This document shows, piece by piece, positions 55,973 through 64,000 of a stretch of DNA of 64,000 nt. The DNA is from JANPIX01 sp031425195 (GTDB lineage Bacteria > Pseudomonadota > Alphaproteobacteria > Rhodobacterales > Rhodobacteraceae). The notes under the pieces were generated by a model. The model saw only the letters and a program-made list of their open reading frames with translations. It was not told the DNA's origin and searched no databases. The stretch lies in the NCBI GenBank assembly GCA_031425195.1, contig JANPIX010000009.1, positions 248,001 through 312,000 on the forward strand. Reading direction: 5' to 3'. The translations under genes and the position numbers were made by a program. Position 1 is the stretch's first letter. Every line of letters begins with the position of its first letter.

Positions 55973-56901
55973 CGCCTGCGCCCTTCGACACGCATCTGGC
56001 CGACGGCCCGCCCGGCGGGCAGGCGTGGTTCGTAAAGGCTGTCGACGGCGTGCGTTTGCGCATGGTAGATTGGCGTGGCGGTCCGCTGGGGACGGTGTTC
56101 CTTTTGCCCGGACGCACCGAGTTCGCGGAAAAGTATGGCCGCGCCGCCGCCGATCTTGCACTGCGCGGCTATGGCGCAATCTGCGTCGATCTGCGGGGCC
56201 AGGGCGCATCCGACCGGCTTTTGCCCAATCCCAAACTGGGCCATGTGTGGCGCTTTTCCGACTATCAGCGCGATGTTCAGGCGATGATCGACCTTGCCAC
56301 CCAACTTGGCCTGCCGCGACCCTGGCACTTGATGTCGCATTCGATGGGGGGAACCATCGCCTTGCGCACCCTGATGCGCCCCCATCCTTTTACCACTGCC
56401 GTCTTCAGTGCCCCGATGTGGGGCCTTCGCCTGCCGCCCAACCTGCGCGCGGCGGCCTGGGCCGTGTCGACGCTGGCCCGCGGGGCCGCACAGGCCCACC
56501 GGCTGACCCCGTCCGCCCCGCCCGAATGTTACCTTGCCACCAGCGATTTCGCCGGTAACACCCTGACCAATGATGCCGCGATGTTCGCCTGGATGAAGGC
56601 GCAGGTGCTCGCCCACCCCGATCTTGCCATCGGCGGGCCAAGCCTTGGCTGGCTGAACGCCGCCCTGTGGGAATGTGCGCTGCTGTCGCGTTTTCACTGC
56701 CCCGCCACCCCCGCCCTGACAGCCCTTGGCACGGACGAGGTGGTCGTCGCCATGCCCCCGGTTCAAAAACGGATGGCGTCATGGCGCAACGGTCGGCTTG
56801 ATCTCTACAAGGGCGCACAGCACGAAATCATGATGGAAGCCCCGGCTCACCGGGCACGGTTCATGGATGCGGCGGCGGACTGGTTTCAGACCGCCCGCTG
56901 A
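55969..56901 (+). CDS. Alpha/beta hydrolase (lysophospholipase-like)
   Basis: A 310-residue alpha/beta hydrolase starting with TTG in a four-base overlap (TTGA) with the SCP2 gene. The nucleophile Ser is in L-M-S-H-S-M-G-G near residue 125; the oxyanion region is in L-P-G-R-T-E-F-A-E-K-Y near 45; the late His is in G-A-Q-H-E-I-M near 287. No signal peptide. The nearest known relatives are monoglyceride lipase/lysophospholipase PldB-type enzymes. It converges with the Anbu gene, three bases between stops. Confidence 0.9.
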   Translation: MTPAPFDTHLADGPPGGQAWFVKAVDGVRLRMVDWRGGPLGTVFLLPGRTEFAEKYGRAAADLALRGYGAICVDLRGQGASDRLLPNPKLGHVWRFSDYQRDVQAMIDLATQLGLPRPWHLMSHSMGGTIALRTLMRPHPFTTAVFSAPMWGLRLPPNLRAAAWAVSTLARGAAQAHRLTPSAPPECYLATSDFAGNTLTNDAAMFAWMKAQVLAHPDLAIGGPSLGWLNAALWECALLSRFHCPATPALTALGTDEVVVAMPPVQKRMASWRNGRLDLYKGAQHEIMMEAPAHRARFMDAAADWFQTAR

Positions 56902-56904
56902 CCC

Positions 56905-57630
56905 TTAAAGCGTGATCTGCAAAAACCCGTCGCGCAGCGCCTTTGACCACGCCTCGCTCATCAGGCGGAAACTTTCGTCGCCCGCTTCGATCCGGCGGCG
57001 CAGACTGGTGCGGCACTGATCCTTTTCGATCACGATCATGTCCAATGGCATCCCCACCGACAAGTTGGATCGCAGCGTGGAATCCATCGACAGCAACACC
57101 GCCTTTTGCGCATCGGCCAGCGACGTGTGCTTTTTCACCACGCGGTCCAGTATCGGTTTGCCATACTTGTGTTCCCCGATCTGAAGAAACGGTGTGTCCT
57201 CCGTCGCCTCGATATAGTTGCCCTCGGGATAGATCAGGAACATCCGCATCTCGCCGCCCCGGCGCTGCCCTGCGACGATCATGCTGGCACTGGCGCTCTG
57301 GTCCATCCGGGACAATTTCTCCTCGATCTCGCCCCGTACCTCGGCCAGCTTGTTGCCGATCAGATCGGCAACCTTGAGCATCGTGGGTGACAGCATGATG
57401 CTGGTGTCCGATGTCGCCTCGGGGTCGTCCATCGCCTCACGCAACCGCGCGATGGTCGTCTGCGTGATCGACAGGCTACCCGCCGTCAGGATGGTGATGA
57501 TCCGCTCGCCGGGGTCTTCGAACACGAACATCTTGCGATAGGTCGAAATGTTGTCCAGCCCCGCATTCGTGCGCGTGTCAGACAACAAGACCATGCCCTC
57601 ATTCAACAGAAGGCCCACACAATAAGTCAT
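56905..57630 (-). CDS. Anbu-type proteasome-related peptidase
   Basis: A 241-residue Ntn hydrolase. The chain begins M-T-Y-C-V-G-L-L-L-N-E-G, so Met removal would expose threonine as the nucleophile; S-D-T-R-T-N-A-G-L-D and S-T-Y-R-K-M-F-V-F follow as in Anbu (ancestral beta subunit), a relative of HslV and the 20S beta subunit. Anbu assembles into open ring-like helices in studied bacteria; its substrate is not settled. It lies downstream of ATP-grasp, alpha-E and transglutaminase genes on the same strand, a partnership that recurs in many bacteria. A 149-bp gap separates it from the transglutaminase gene. Confidence 0.92.
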   Translation of the reverse strand: MTYCVGLLLNEGMVLLSDTRTNAGLDNISTYRKMFVFEDPGERIITILTAGSLSITQTTIARLREAMDDPEATSDTSIMLSPTMLKVADLIGNKLAEVRGEIEEKLSRMDQSASASMIVAGQRRGGEMRMFLIYPEGNYIEATEDTPFLQIGEHKYGKPILDRVVKKHTSLADAQKAVLLSMDSTLRSNLSVGMPLDMIVIEKDQCRTSLRRRIEAGDESFRLMSEAWSKALRDGFLQITL

Positions 57631-57779
57631 ATTTCACTCCGGGTTTCACGTAAAAGCCTATCGCCCGCCCTGCGGAACTGCAACCGGCAGGCGGAAAGAA
57701 TTGCGGGCCTCCCAACCGTTCAGAGCGGGAAATGATCCGCCATCAGCGCCACATCGCCCGACATCCAGCGACGTCAACT

Positions 57780-58589
57780 TTACTGTTGTGCTGCTGTCAC
57801 CGCCACCATGACATCCAAAAGCTCCGCCCCGCCGCCGCGCGACACCCCTTTGATCGGTGCCGCGTTCTGCGCATCAAGTCCCGATCCCAGCCGGATATAG
57901 CGTTCGTCAGGGCAACACTCGTTGGCCGGATCGAACCCCACCCATCCCAGTCCCGCAATCCACAGTTCCGCCCAGGCATGGGCCGCTTCTTGCGTGGTGC
58001 CTTCGCCCGACGCGTAAAGATACCCCGAAACATACCGGGCCGGAATCTCCTGCACCCGGGCTGCGGCGATCATGGCGTGGGCATGGTCCTGACAGACACC
58101 GCTGCCCCGCGCCAGTGCTTCGGCGGCGGTGGTATGGGCATCGGTCGCACCGGGGGCATAGGTGATCGCCCCGGCAATCGCCTCGGCCAGGCGGTGGGCC
58201 GCGGCCAGCGGCCCGCCCTCGCCCTGAACAACGCGCGACAATTCGGTCAGCGCCGCATCCGCCCGCGTGAAAAGCGTGGTTGTCAGATAGGTTTCGGGCG
58301 AAATCACCTCCCTGTGGCCGTCCAGAACGCCGACGGTATCGGTGGTTTCCACCTGCCCCTGCACCATCACCACAACCTCGGTCACCGGGCCACGCACTGT
58401 CCAGCTTTGGATGCGGTCGCCCGCCCCGTCGCGGAACGACCCGCCCATCACCCCATCCGACACATCGACCTGCCATTGCAACGCACGCTGGCCGCGAAAT
58501 TCCGACGGCGTCAGCCGGTGGCTTTGCATCACCGCCCGCACCGGCCTGTCATAGCGATAGCGCGTCTGGTGACTGACACTGATCAACAT
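57780..58589 (-). CDS. Transglutaminase-like cysteine protease family protein (Anbu cluster)
   Basis: A 269-residue transglutaminase-like protein with an intact triad: Cys in G-S-G-V-C-Q-D-H-A-H, His in E-A-A-H-A-W-A-E-L-W, Asp in W-V-G-F-D-P-A-N. The start shares a base with the alpha-E stop (TAATG), so translation is coupled. Paralogous to the gene at 26571-27452 and to the N-terminus of the 1109-residue protein at 20834. In these clusters the protein is predicted to act on the peptide or protein that the ATP-grasp enzyme handles. Confidence 0.92.
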   Translation of the reverse strand: MLISVSHQTRYRYDRPVRAVMQSHRLTPSEFRGQRALQWQVDVSDGVMGGSFRDGAGDRIQSWTVRGPVTEVVVMVQGQVETTDTVGVLDGHREVISPETYLTTTLFTRADAALTELSRVVQGEGGPLAAAHRLAEAIAGAITYAPGATDAHTTAAEALARGSGVCQDHAHAMIAAARVQEIPARYVSGYLYASGEGTTQEAAHAWAELWIAGLGWVGFDPANECCPDERYIRLGSGLDAQNAAPIKGVSRGGGAELLDVMVAVTAAQQ

Positions 58590-59539
58590 TATCGCATGTC
58601 CCCGCTCAGATATTCGTCATGCACCAGTGATCCCAGTGCGCCCGCATCCAGAATGAACCGCGACAGGAATTCGTGCAGCCCTTCTTCGAACACCGCGTCC
58701 ACTGTTGTGCTCTCGATCCGCTCCAATAGGGCCGCCGCCCGCTCCTGCACCGCTGCCCGCGCGCCGTAAGCCTGCGCCAGCCTGTCCAGATGGTTGGTCA
58801 TGCCGCGCACACAGGTGATGATCGACCGGGGGCATTGCGGGTTCAGAATAAGGAAATGCGCGATCTTGCCTGCAGTCACCTCGCCGCCATAAGCCCAGTG
58901 AAACGCCCGGTGCGACGACATCGCCCGCAACAGCATCGTCCATTGATAATTGTCGAGCCCCGAACCGACATAGTCGATCCTTGGCAGCAGCACATAGTAT
59001 TTCACGTCCATCAGACGTGCGGTGCTGTCACCACGTTCCAGATAATATCCGATGTTCAGAAAGTTGTATCCGTCATTGCGCAACAGGGTGGCGTCAATGG
59101 CCCCGCGCACCATGGCAGAATGGCGCATGGTCCATTCTGTAAGGCGGCTCAGTTGCAGTTCACTGCGCGGCATCCGTTCCAGATCGCGCAACTCCTGAAA
59201 GGCGGTGTTCAACGCATCCCACACCTGACTTGTCAGCGCCGTCCGCACGATCCGCCCGCTTTCCCGCGCACGGGTGATGCAGCTTGCAATGGACGACGGG
59301 TTGTCGCGGTCGAAGAACAGAAAGCTTTCGATGTTCCGCTGCCCGCGTTCGCCGTATTTCTTGTCGAACAGAACCGCCGCCCCGGCGGCGCGCAACAGAC
59401 TGTCCCATTCGCTGCGATAGCCTTCGACAGACGGGATAAGCGAAATACGGCTTCCCACTTCCAGAAGACGCGCCGATGTTTCGGCCCGCTCCATGTACCG
59501 TGCGATCCAGAACAGGTTGTCGGCGGTGCGGCTCAACAT
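58589..59539 (-). CDS. Alpha-E domain protein
   Basis: A 316-residue all-helical alpha-E protein starting M-L-S-R-T-A-D-N-L-F-W-I-A-R-Y-M-E-R-A-E-T, the family signature. Motifs N-Y-Q-W-T-M-L-L-R-A and N-P-Q-C-P-R-S-I follow mid-chain. It lies four bases after the ATP-grasp gene and overlaps the transglutaminase gene by one base. The family has no known catalytic activity; in the paralogous cluster it is fused to the ATP-grasp enzyme, which points to direct contact of the two parts. Confidence 0.92.
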   Translation of the reverse strand: MLSRTADNLFWIARYMERAETSARLLEVGSRISLIPSVEGYRSEWDSLLRAAGAAVLFDKKYGERGQRNIESFLFFDRDNPSSIASCITRARESGRIVRTALTSQVWDALNTAFQELRDLERMPRSELQLSRLTEWTMRHSAMVRGAIDATLLRNDGYNFLNIGYYLERGDSTARLMDVKYYVLLPRIDYVGSGLDNYQWTMLLRAMSSHRAFHWAYGGEVTAGKIAHFLILNPQCPRSIITCVRGMTNHLDRLAQAYGARAAVQERAAALLERIESTTVDAVFEEGLHEFLSRFILDAGALGSLVHDEYLSGDMR

Positions 59540-59543
59540 GTCA

Positions 59544-60956
59544 TCACTCCGCCAATACCCATGTATCCTTGACCCCGCCGCCCTGCGACGAATTCACCAC
59601 CAGCGATCCGTCCGTCAGCGCAACCCGCGTCAGCCCCCCCGGCACAAGATCGATCCCCTCGCCCACCAGACAATAGGGCCGCAGGTCGACGTGGCGTGGC
59701 GCTATCCCCTCATCAACAAATGTCGGCGTGGTGGAAAGCGCCAGCGTAGGCTGTGCGATGTAATTTCCGGGGTCGGCCAAAATCTTGTCACGGAACGCCG
59801 CCAGCTGCGCCTTGCTCGACTTCGGCCCGACAAGCATCCCGTACCCGCCTGACCCGTGAACCTCCTTGACGACCAGTTCCTCCAGATTGCTCAGAACATA
59901 GCCAAGGTCGTCCGCCTTGGCACATTGCCAGGTTGGCACGTTCTGCAGGATCGGCTGTTCGCCCAGATAGAACCTGATCATTTCGGGCACAAAGGTATAA
60001 ACCGCCTTGTCGTCCGCCACCCCGGCACCCGGCGCGGAACAGATGGACACCCCGCCAGACCGGTAGACATCCATCAACCCCGGCACGCCCAGCATCGAAT
60101 CCGCCCGGAAACACAAGGGGTCGATATAGGCATCGTCGATGCGGCGGTAAATCACGTCCACCCGTTTCGGGCCTTCGGTCGTGCGCATCCACGCGTATTC
60201 GCCTTCAACGAAAAGGTCCTGCCCTTCAACCAGCTCTACCCCCATCAGATCGGCCAGAAAGCTGTGTTCGTAATAGGCACTGTTGAACGCCCCCGGCGTC
60301 ATCAGCACGATGGTCGGATCACCCGTGCACTTGTTCGGCGCAACCGATGCGAGCGTGCGGCGCAGGCGTTCGGAATAATTGTCGATCGGCTGGATCCGGT
60401 TTTCGCGGAACAGGCCGGGAAACATCCGCATCATGATCTCGCGGTTCTCCAGCATATAGCTGACGCCCGACGGCGTGCGGCAGTTATCTTCCAGCACAAA
60501 GAAATCTTCCGCCCCGGTGCGCACGATATCAATGCCCACGATGTGCGAATACACGCCCTTGGGTGGCACGAACCCCACCACCGCCTGTTCATATGCCTCG
60601 TTGTGGTACACCAGCCGCGCCGGGATCAGGCCCGCCCGGATAATCTCGCCCCGCCCGTAAACATCCACCAGAAACGCGTTGAGCGCCCGCGCCCTTTGCT
60701 TGATGCCCCGTTCCAGCTTGCCCCATTCGCCCGCCGTGAACACACGCGGAAACATGTCGAACGGGATCAGCCGGTCGGGATCGCCGCCTTCACCATAAAC
60801 CGCAAAGGTAATCCCGATCTGCCGGAACAGGGCCTCGGCCTCGGCCTGCTTCATCTGGCGCAGCGCGTCCGGCATGGCCCGCGTCCAGGCGTCAAGCTGA
60901 GCATAAGGGGCGCGCACCTGACCGTCGTGAAACATCTCGTTGAAATGACTGGTCAT
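59544..60956 (-). CDS. Circularly permuted type 2 ATP-grasp protein
   Basis: A 470-residue ATP-grasp protein of the circularly permuted type. T-P-G-A-F-N-S-A-Y-Y-E-H-S near residue 210, E-G-Q-D-L-F-V-E-x-E-Y, Y-R-R-I-D-D, and P-G-A-G-V-A-D-D-K-A-V-Y near 315 carry the nucleotide and metal contacts; V-P-T-W-Q-C-A-K follows. ATG 60956 is chosen because the product then begins M-T-S-H-F-N-E-M. Homologous to the N-terminal half of the fusion at 24163-26559. It is first in the operon ATP-grasp, alpha-E, transglutaminase, Anbu. Predicted amide or peptide ligase. Confidence 0.92.
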   Translation of the reverse strand: MTSHFNEMFHDGQVRAPYAQLDAWTRAMPDALRQMKQAEAEALFRQIGITFAVYGEGGDPDRLIPFDMFPRVFTAGEWGKLERGIKQRARALNAFLVDVYGRGEIIRAGLIPARLVYHNEAYEQAVVGFVPPKGVYSHIVGIDIVRTGAEDFFVLEDNCRTPSGVSYMLENREIMMRMFPGLFRENRIQPIDNYSERLRRTLASVAPNKCTGDPTIVLMTPGAFNSAYYEHSFLADLMGVELVEGQDLFVEGEYAWMRTTEGPKRVDVIYRRIDDAYIDPLCFRADSMLGVPGLMDVYRSGGVSICSAPGAGVADDKAVYTFVPEMIRFYLGEQPILQNVPTWQCAKADDLGYVLSNLEELVVKEVHGSGGYGMLVGPKSSKAQLAAFRDKILADPGNYIAQPTLALSTTPTFVDEGIAPRHVDLRPYCLVGEGIDLVPGGLTRVALTDGSLVVNSSQGGGVKDTWVLAE

Positions 60957-61153
60957 TGATTTGCACCCCATTACCCTGCCCTGAATAAATCAGGAGCACC
61001 CGGTTCGCGAAAGGGTGGATGCCATTATTTCTGCTTGGTCACGGGGCAGATGCCCACTTTTTGGGCAACTCATCCCCATTCATCAATCATTGCTTCCCAA
61101 GTTCCGGGTCAGCCACCCTTGACAAAGGCGGGTTTCGGGGCAAATCGTGCAAC

Positions 61154-61168
61154 TGCAAATCATTCGCA
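61154..61168. promoter_or_regulatory. Mur/Fur-type operator candidate before the Nramp transporter
   Basis: TGCAAAT-C-ATTCGCA is an inverted repeat with six of seven pairs matching. Its TGCAA...TTGCA-like arms resemble the Mur (manganese-responsive Fur homologue) boxes of alphaproteobacteria. It ends 27 bases before the transporter ATG at 61196, where repression by Mn-bound Mur would block transcription. Mur itself is not in the window. Confidence 0.55.
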
Positions 61169-61195
61169 AGTTTTTTGATCAGGATGTCCATCCCC

Positions 61196-62524
61196 ATGAC
61201 CACCCCCCCCGCCGGTTGGCAGCAGGAAAATCCCACGCCCTCGCTTTCCGAGGTGTTTCGCTCCATTGCCGTCGTCAAAGGCACCACATCGTTCCGCCGG
61301 TTCTTTGCCTTTGTCGGACCGGGCTATCTGGTGGCTGTCGGATACATGGACCCGGGCAACTGGGCCACGTCGCTCGCCGGGGGGGCGCAGTTCGGCTATG
61401 CGCTGCTGTTCGTCGTCCTGTTGTCCAACATTATGGCCATCCTGCTTCAATCGCTCTGCGCGCGGCTTGCCGTGGCATCGGGGCGCGATCTGGCGCAGGC
61501 CTGCCGCGATGCGTTTCCGCGTTGGGTTTCCGTCCCCCTTTGGGTGCTGGCGGAACTTGCCATCATCGCCACCGACCTTGCCGAAGTGATTGGCACCGCC
61601 ATCGGCCTGAACCTGCTGTTCGGTATCCCGCTGGAAATCGGGATTTTCATCACAGCGGCTGACGTGTTCCTGATCCTTTGGCTCCAAAACCGCGGCTTCC
61701 GCTGGGTGGAGGCGTTCATCATCACGCTGCTGGGCGTTATCGCCGCCTGCTTTGCCGTGCAGATCGCCATGGCCGATCCGGTCTGGGGTTCGGTGATTGC
61801 CGGTTTTGCCCCCACCACCCAGATCGTGATGAACCCGGAAATGCTGTATCTTGCCCTTGGCATCATCGGCGCCACGGTCATGCCGCACAATCTTTACCTG
61901 CATTCCGGCATCGTCCAGACCCGCGCCTATGCGCTGGATGACGATTCCAAACGCGATGCGCTGCGGCTGGCCACGTGGGACAGCACGATTGCCCTGATGT
62001 TCGCCCTGCTCATCAACTCGTCGATCCTGATCCTTGCCGCCTCCACCTTCCACGCCACAGGCCAGGCCGACGTGGCCGAGATTGACAAGGCCCATGCGCT
62101 TCTGGCCCCCCTGCTCGGTTCGGCAATCGCGCCGACGCTGTTCGGCCTTGCCCTTTTGTGCTGCGGATTGAATTCCACAGTGACGGCCACGATGGCGGGG
62201 CAGATCGTGATGGAAGGCTTTATCAAACTGCGCATGGCCCCTTGGGCGCGCCGCCTGACCACGCGGCTTTTGGCCATCGTGCCCGCCGTTGCCGTCATCC
62301 TGATCTGGGGCTCCGAAGAAACCGGCGAGCTTCTGATCCTGAGCCAGGTCGTTCTCAGCTTTCAGTTGCCCTTCGCCATCGTGCCCTTGGTCATGTTCAC
62401 GTCGTCACGCGCCAAGATGGGCGCACTGGTCGCCCCGCGCTGGCTCACCGTGACCTGTGCCATCATCGCGCTGATCATCATCGCGCTGAATGTGAACCTG
62501 CTTTTGACCTTCGTGACCGGCTAA
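61196..62524 (+). CDS. mntH: Nramp family divalent metal (Mn2+/Fe2+) transporter
   Basis: A 442-residue transporter with about eleven helices. The first-helix metal motif is V-G-Y-M-D-P-G-N-W (Asp-Pro-Gly-Asn), and helix 6 has A-T-V-M-P-H-N-L-Y-L-H-S (Met-Pro-His), the Nramp metal-binding pair. It imports manganese with protons. ATG 61196 follows AGGA (61181-61184); ATG 61184 is possible but overlaps that site. A Mur-box-like repeat lies upstream, which supports a manganese role. Confidence 0.93.
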   Translation: MTTPPAGWQQENPTPSLSEVFRSIAVVKGTTSFRRFFAFVGPGYLVAVGYMDPGNWATSLAGGAQFGYALLFVVLLSNIMAILLQSLCARLAVASGRDLAQACRDAFPRWVSVPLWVLAELAIIATDLAEVIGTAIGLNLLFGIPLEIGIFITAADVFLILWLQNRGFRWVEAFIITLLGVIAACFAVQIAMADPVWGSVIAGFAPTTQIVMNPEMLYLALGIIGATVMPHNLYLHSGIVQTRAYALDDDSKRDALRLATWDSTIALMFALLINSSILILAASTFHATGQADVAEIDKAHALLAPLLGSAIAPTLFGLALLCCGLNSTVTATMAGQIVMEGFIKLRMAPWARRLTTRLLAIVPAVAVILIWGSEETGELLILSQVVLSFQLPFAIVPLVMFTSSRAKMGALVAPRWLTVTCAIIALIIIALNVNLLLTFVTG

Positions 62525-62561
62525 GCCTTCTCAAACCGGATTGGCGCGTTACTTTCCATCC

Positions 62562-63599
62562 ATGGCACGCGACGCGCTTTTGACATTCACCGACCGGGGC
62601 ATCTTTTGCCCCGCAGGTGACTTCTACATTGACCCGTGGCGTCCCGTGCCGCGTGCCCTGATCACGCACGGCCATTCCGATCACGCCCGCTGGGGGCACG
62701 GCAGTTACCTTGCCACCCACGCCGCAGGCCCTGTGATGCGCCACCGGCTGGGCGACATCAGCCTTGAGGGCATCGGTTACGGCGAACCCCGCCGCATCGG
62801 CGATGTGACCGTCACCTTCCATCCCGCAGGCCATGTCCCCGGTTCCGCGCAAATCGCGGTCGAACGACAGGGCGAAGTTTGGGTCGTGTCGGGCGATTAC
62901 AAGATCGAACCGGATGGCCTGTCCGAACCCTTTTTCCCTGTGGCGTGCCATGCCTTCGTGTCGGAATGCACGTTTGGCCTGCCGGTGTTCCGCTGGGAAC
63001 CGCAGGCGGTGGTTGCGGCGGCGATCAACCAGTGGTGGGCCGACAACGCGGCGGCGGGTCAGGTGTCGATCATCGGGGCCTATTCACTGGGCAAGGCACA
63101 GCGGATCATGGCGATGCTCAACCCCGACATCGGCCCGATCCTGACCCACGGCGCCATCAGCGCCATCACCGATATCCTGCGCGCCCAAGGCTACGGTCTG
63201 CCCGAAACCCTGCACGTCGGTGCCGGGGTCGGGGGCGCATCGCACCCCGGCGCTTTGGTGATTGCCCCGCCTTCGGCACTGGGTTCGGTTTGGGCGGGCC
63301 GCTTTGGCGCATCCCAGCAGGCGGTTGCCTCGGGCTGGATGGCACTGCGCGGCATCCGGCGGCGGCGCGGGTCCGGCACGGGTTTCGTGCTGTCTGATCA
63401 TGCCGACTGGCCGGGCCTGAACACCGCCATCCGCGCCACGGGTGCCGAACGGGTGTTCGTCACCCACGGCTATACCGTGCCCTTCCGCGCATGGCTTGCG
63501 GATCAGGGTTATGACGCGGGAATCGTTGCCACCGAATACGACGGCGACGATGCCGACCCCACCCTGATCGAAGCCGGCGATGCCGAGGGTGCCCCATGA
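62562..63599 (+). CDS. Ligase-associated DNA exonuclease (metallo-beta-lactamase/CPSF type)
   Basis: A 345-residue metallo-beta-lactamase-fold nuclease, annotated in this family as ligase-associated DNA exonuclease. Metal ligands: H-G-H-S-D-H near residue 33, H-P-A-G-H-V-P-G-S near 93, D-Y-K near 117, and S-D-H-A-D-W near 283. It should trim or process DNA ends. The stop overlaps the start of an ATP-dependent ligase gene (ATGA), the usual pairing in bacterial LigC-type DNA repair clusters. Confidence 0.93.
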   Translation: MARDALLTFTDRGIFCPAGDFYIDPWRPVPRALITHGHSDHARWGHGSYLATHAAGPVMRHRLGDISLEGIGYGEPRRIGDVTVTFHPAGHVPGSAQIAVERQGEVWVVSGDYKIEPDGLSEPFFPVACHAFVSECTFGLPVFRWEPQAVVAAAINQWWADNAAAGQVSIIGAYSLGKAQRIMAMLNPDIGPILTHGAISAITDILRAQGYGLPETLHVGAGVGGASHPGALVIAPPSALGSVWAGRFGASQQAVASGWMALRGIRRRRGSGTGFVLSDHADWPGLNTAIRATGAERVFVTHGYTVPFRAWLADQGYDAGIVATEYDGDDADPTLIEAGDAEGAP

Positions 63600-64000
63600 A
63601 GGCCTTTGCCGCGCTGTTCAATGCGCTTGACCAGACCACCAAGACCGGCGCGAAAGTGGCCGCCCTCGCCGATTACTTCGCCACAGCGCCCGAACCTGAT
63701 CGCCTGTGGACCATCGCCCTTTTGTCGGGTCGGCGGCCCAAACGGGCCGTCAACGCCACCGAACTGCGCACCTGGGCTGCCGAGGCGGCGGGCCTGCCCC
63801 TGTGGCTGTTTGAAGAGGCGTACAACGTCGTCGGTGATCTGGCAGAAACCATTGCCCTGATCCTTCCCCCGCCCTCGGACGCGTCCGACCTCAGCCTTTC
63901 CGACACCATCATGCATCTGATGCAGGCCACAGGCCGCCCCGCCGAAACCCGCCGCGCGCAGATCCTTTCCGACTGGGCCGCCTTGGACAAGGACGAACGG
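63596..64000 (+). CDS. ATP-dependent DNA ligase, N-terminal part
   Basis: The first 135 residues of a DNA ligase cut by the window edge. A helical N-terminal domain is seen (M-K-A-F-A-A-L-F-N-A-L-D-Q-T-T-K-T-G-A-K, then T-I-A-L-L-S-G-R-R-P-K-R), as in the DNA-binding domain of LigC/LigB-type bacterial ATP ligases; the KxDG lysine would be further on. It overlaps the exonuclease gene by four bases. The two should work together in a non-replicative DNA end-repair path. Confidence 0.9.
   Translation, partial: MKAFAALFNALDQTTKTGAKVAALADYFATAPEPDRLWTIALLSGRRPKRAVNATELRTWAAEAAGLPLWLFEEAYNVVGDLAETIALILPPPSDASDLSLSDTIMHLMQATGRPAETRRAQILSDWAALDKDER

Overview
The window is GC-rich chromosomal DNA of an alphaproteobacterium, most likely a member of the Rhodobacteraceae/Roseobacter group. 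This rests on gene content and order: efp beside epmA; rlmB beside a tRNA-Tyr; CarD, FdxA, an Hsp15-like S4 protein and a SUV3-type helicase in a row; hisB-hisH...hisA-hisF-hisE; and ATP-grasp, alpha-E and transglutaminase clusters with Anbu. I see no rRNA, insertion sequence, prophage or CRISPR array. The DNA is densely coded, with many 1-4 nt start/stop overlaps that mark operons.

Layout. 1-4177: a plant-polysaccharide/sugar operon (end of a GH2 beta-mannosidase-like gene, sugar-phosphate isomerase, Gfo/Idh/MocA dehydrogenase, GH43 beta-xylosidase) with a striking phased repeat before the GH43 gene. 4251-7559: a tightly overlapped four-gene operon (BKACE-type beta-keto acid cleavage enzyme, GNAT acetyltransferase, HDAC/acetylpolyamine amidohydrolase-like enzyme, EamA exporter). 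7594-9308: elongation factor P and its lysylating enzyme EpmA, divergent. 9381-12392: malonyl-CoA synthetase-like ligase and a ketoglutarate-semialdehyde-type dehydrogenase, convergent. 12541-20463 (minus): an amide-regulated operon running amiC-amiR-permease-permease-binding protein-formamidase-dual ATPase, preceded by a leader terminator with the form of an ANTAR target. 20834-27452: transglutaminase/DUF2126, fused ATP-grasp+alpha-E, transglutaminase. 27669-31900: RND efflux adaptor and pump.

31987-36182 holds histidine genes hisB, hisH, hisA, hisF and hisE, interrupted by a reversed RTX-type calcium-binding protein gene. 36183-43389 is a mix of housekeeping and accessory genes: CoA-binding protein, rlmB, tRNA-Tyr, dimethylargininase, GT-like protein, LysE exporter with an Lrp regulator, O-acetylhomoserine sulfhydrylase, SIMPL-domain protein. 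43623-50483: a 1017-residue Pro/Ala-rich single-pass membrane protein, a CPA2 K+/H+ antiporter, and divergent cobT/cobS. 50547-55615 (minus): CarD, FdxA, Hsp15-like, SUV3-like helicase, TPR lipoprotein-like/secreted protein. 55685-56901: SCP2 protein and alpha/beta hydrolase.

56905-60956 (minus) is the most unusual block: circularly permuted ATP-grasp, alpha-E protein, transglutaminase-like protease and the proteasome-related peptidase Anbu. It is a paralogous counterpart of the cluster at 20834-27452, where ATP-grasp and alpha-E are one polypeptide and Anbu is missing. The window ends with an Nramp manganese transporter behind a Mur-box-like site, and a ligase-associated exonuclease overlapping the start of an ATP-dependent DNA ligase.

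The strongest candidates for new biology are the pair of ATP-grasp/alpha-E/transglutaminase systems, one with Anbu; the amiCR leader controlling a peptide-type ABC importer plus formamidase; the BKACE-GNAT-deacetylase-exporter operon; and the helically phased repeats before the xylosidase gene. All functional statements are from reading the sequence; no searches were run.
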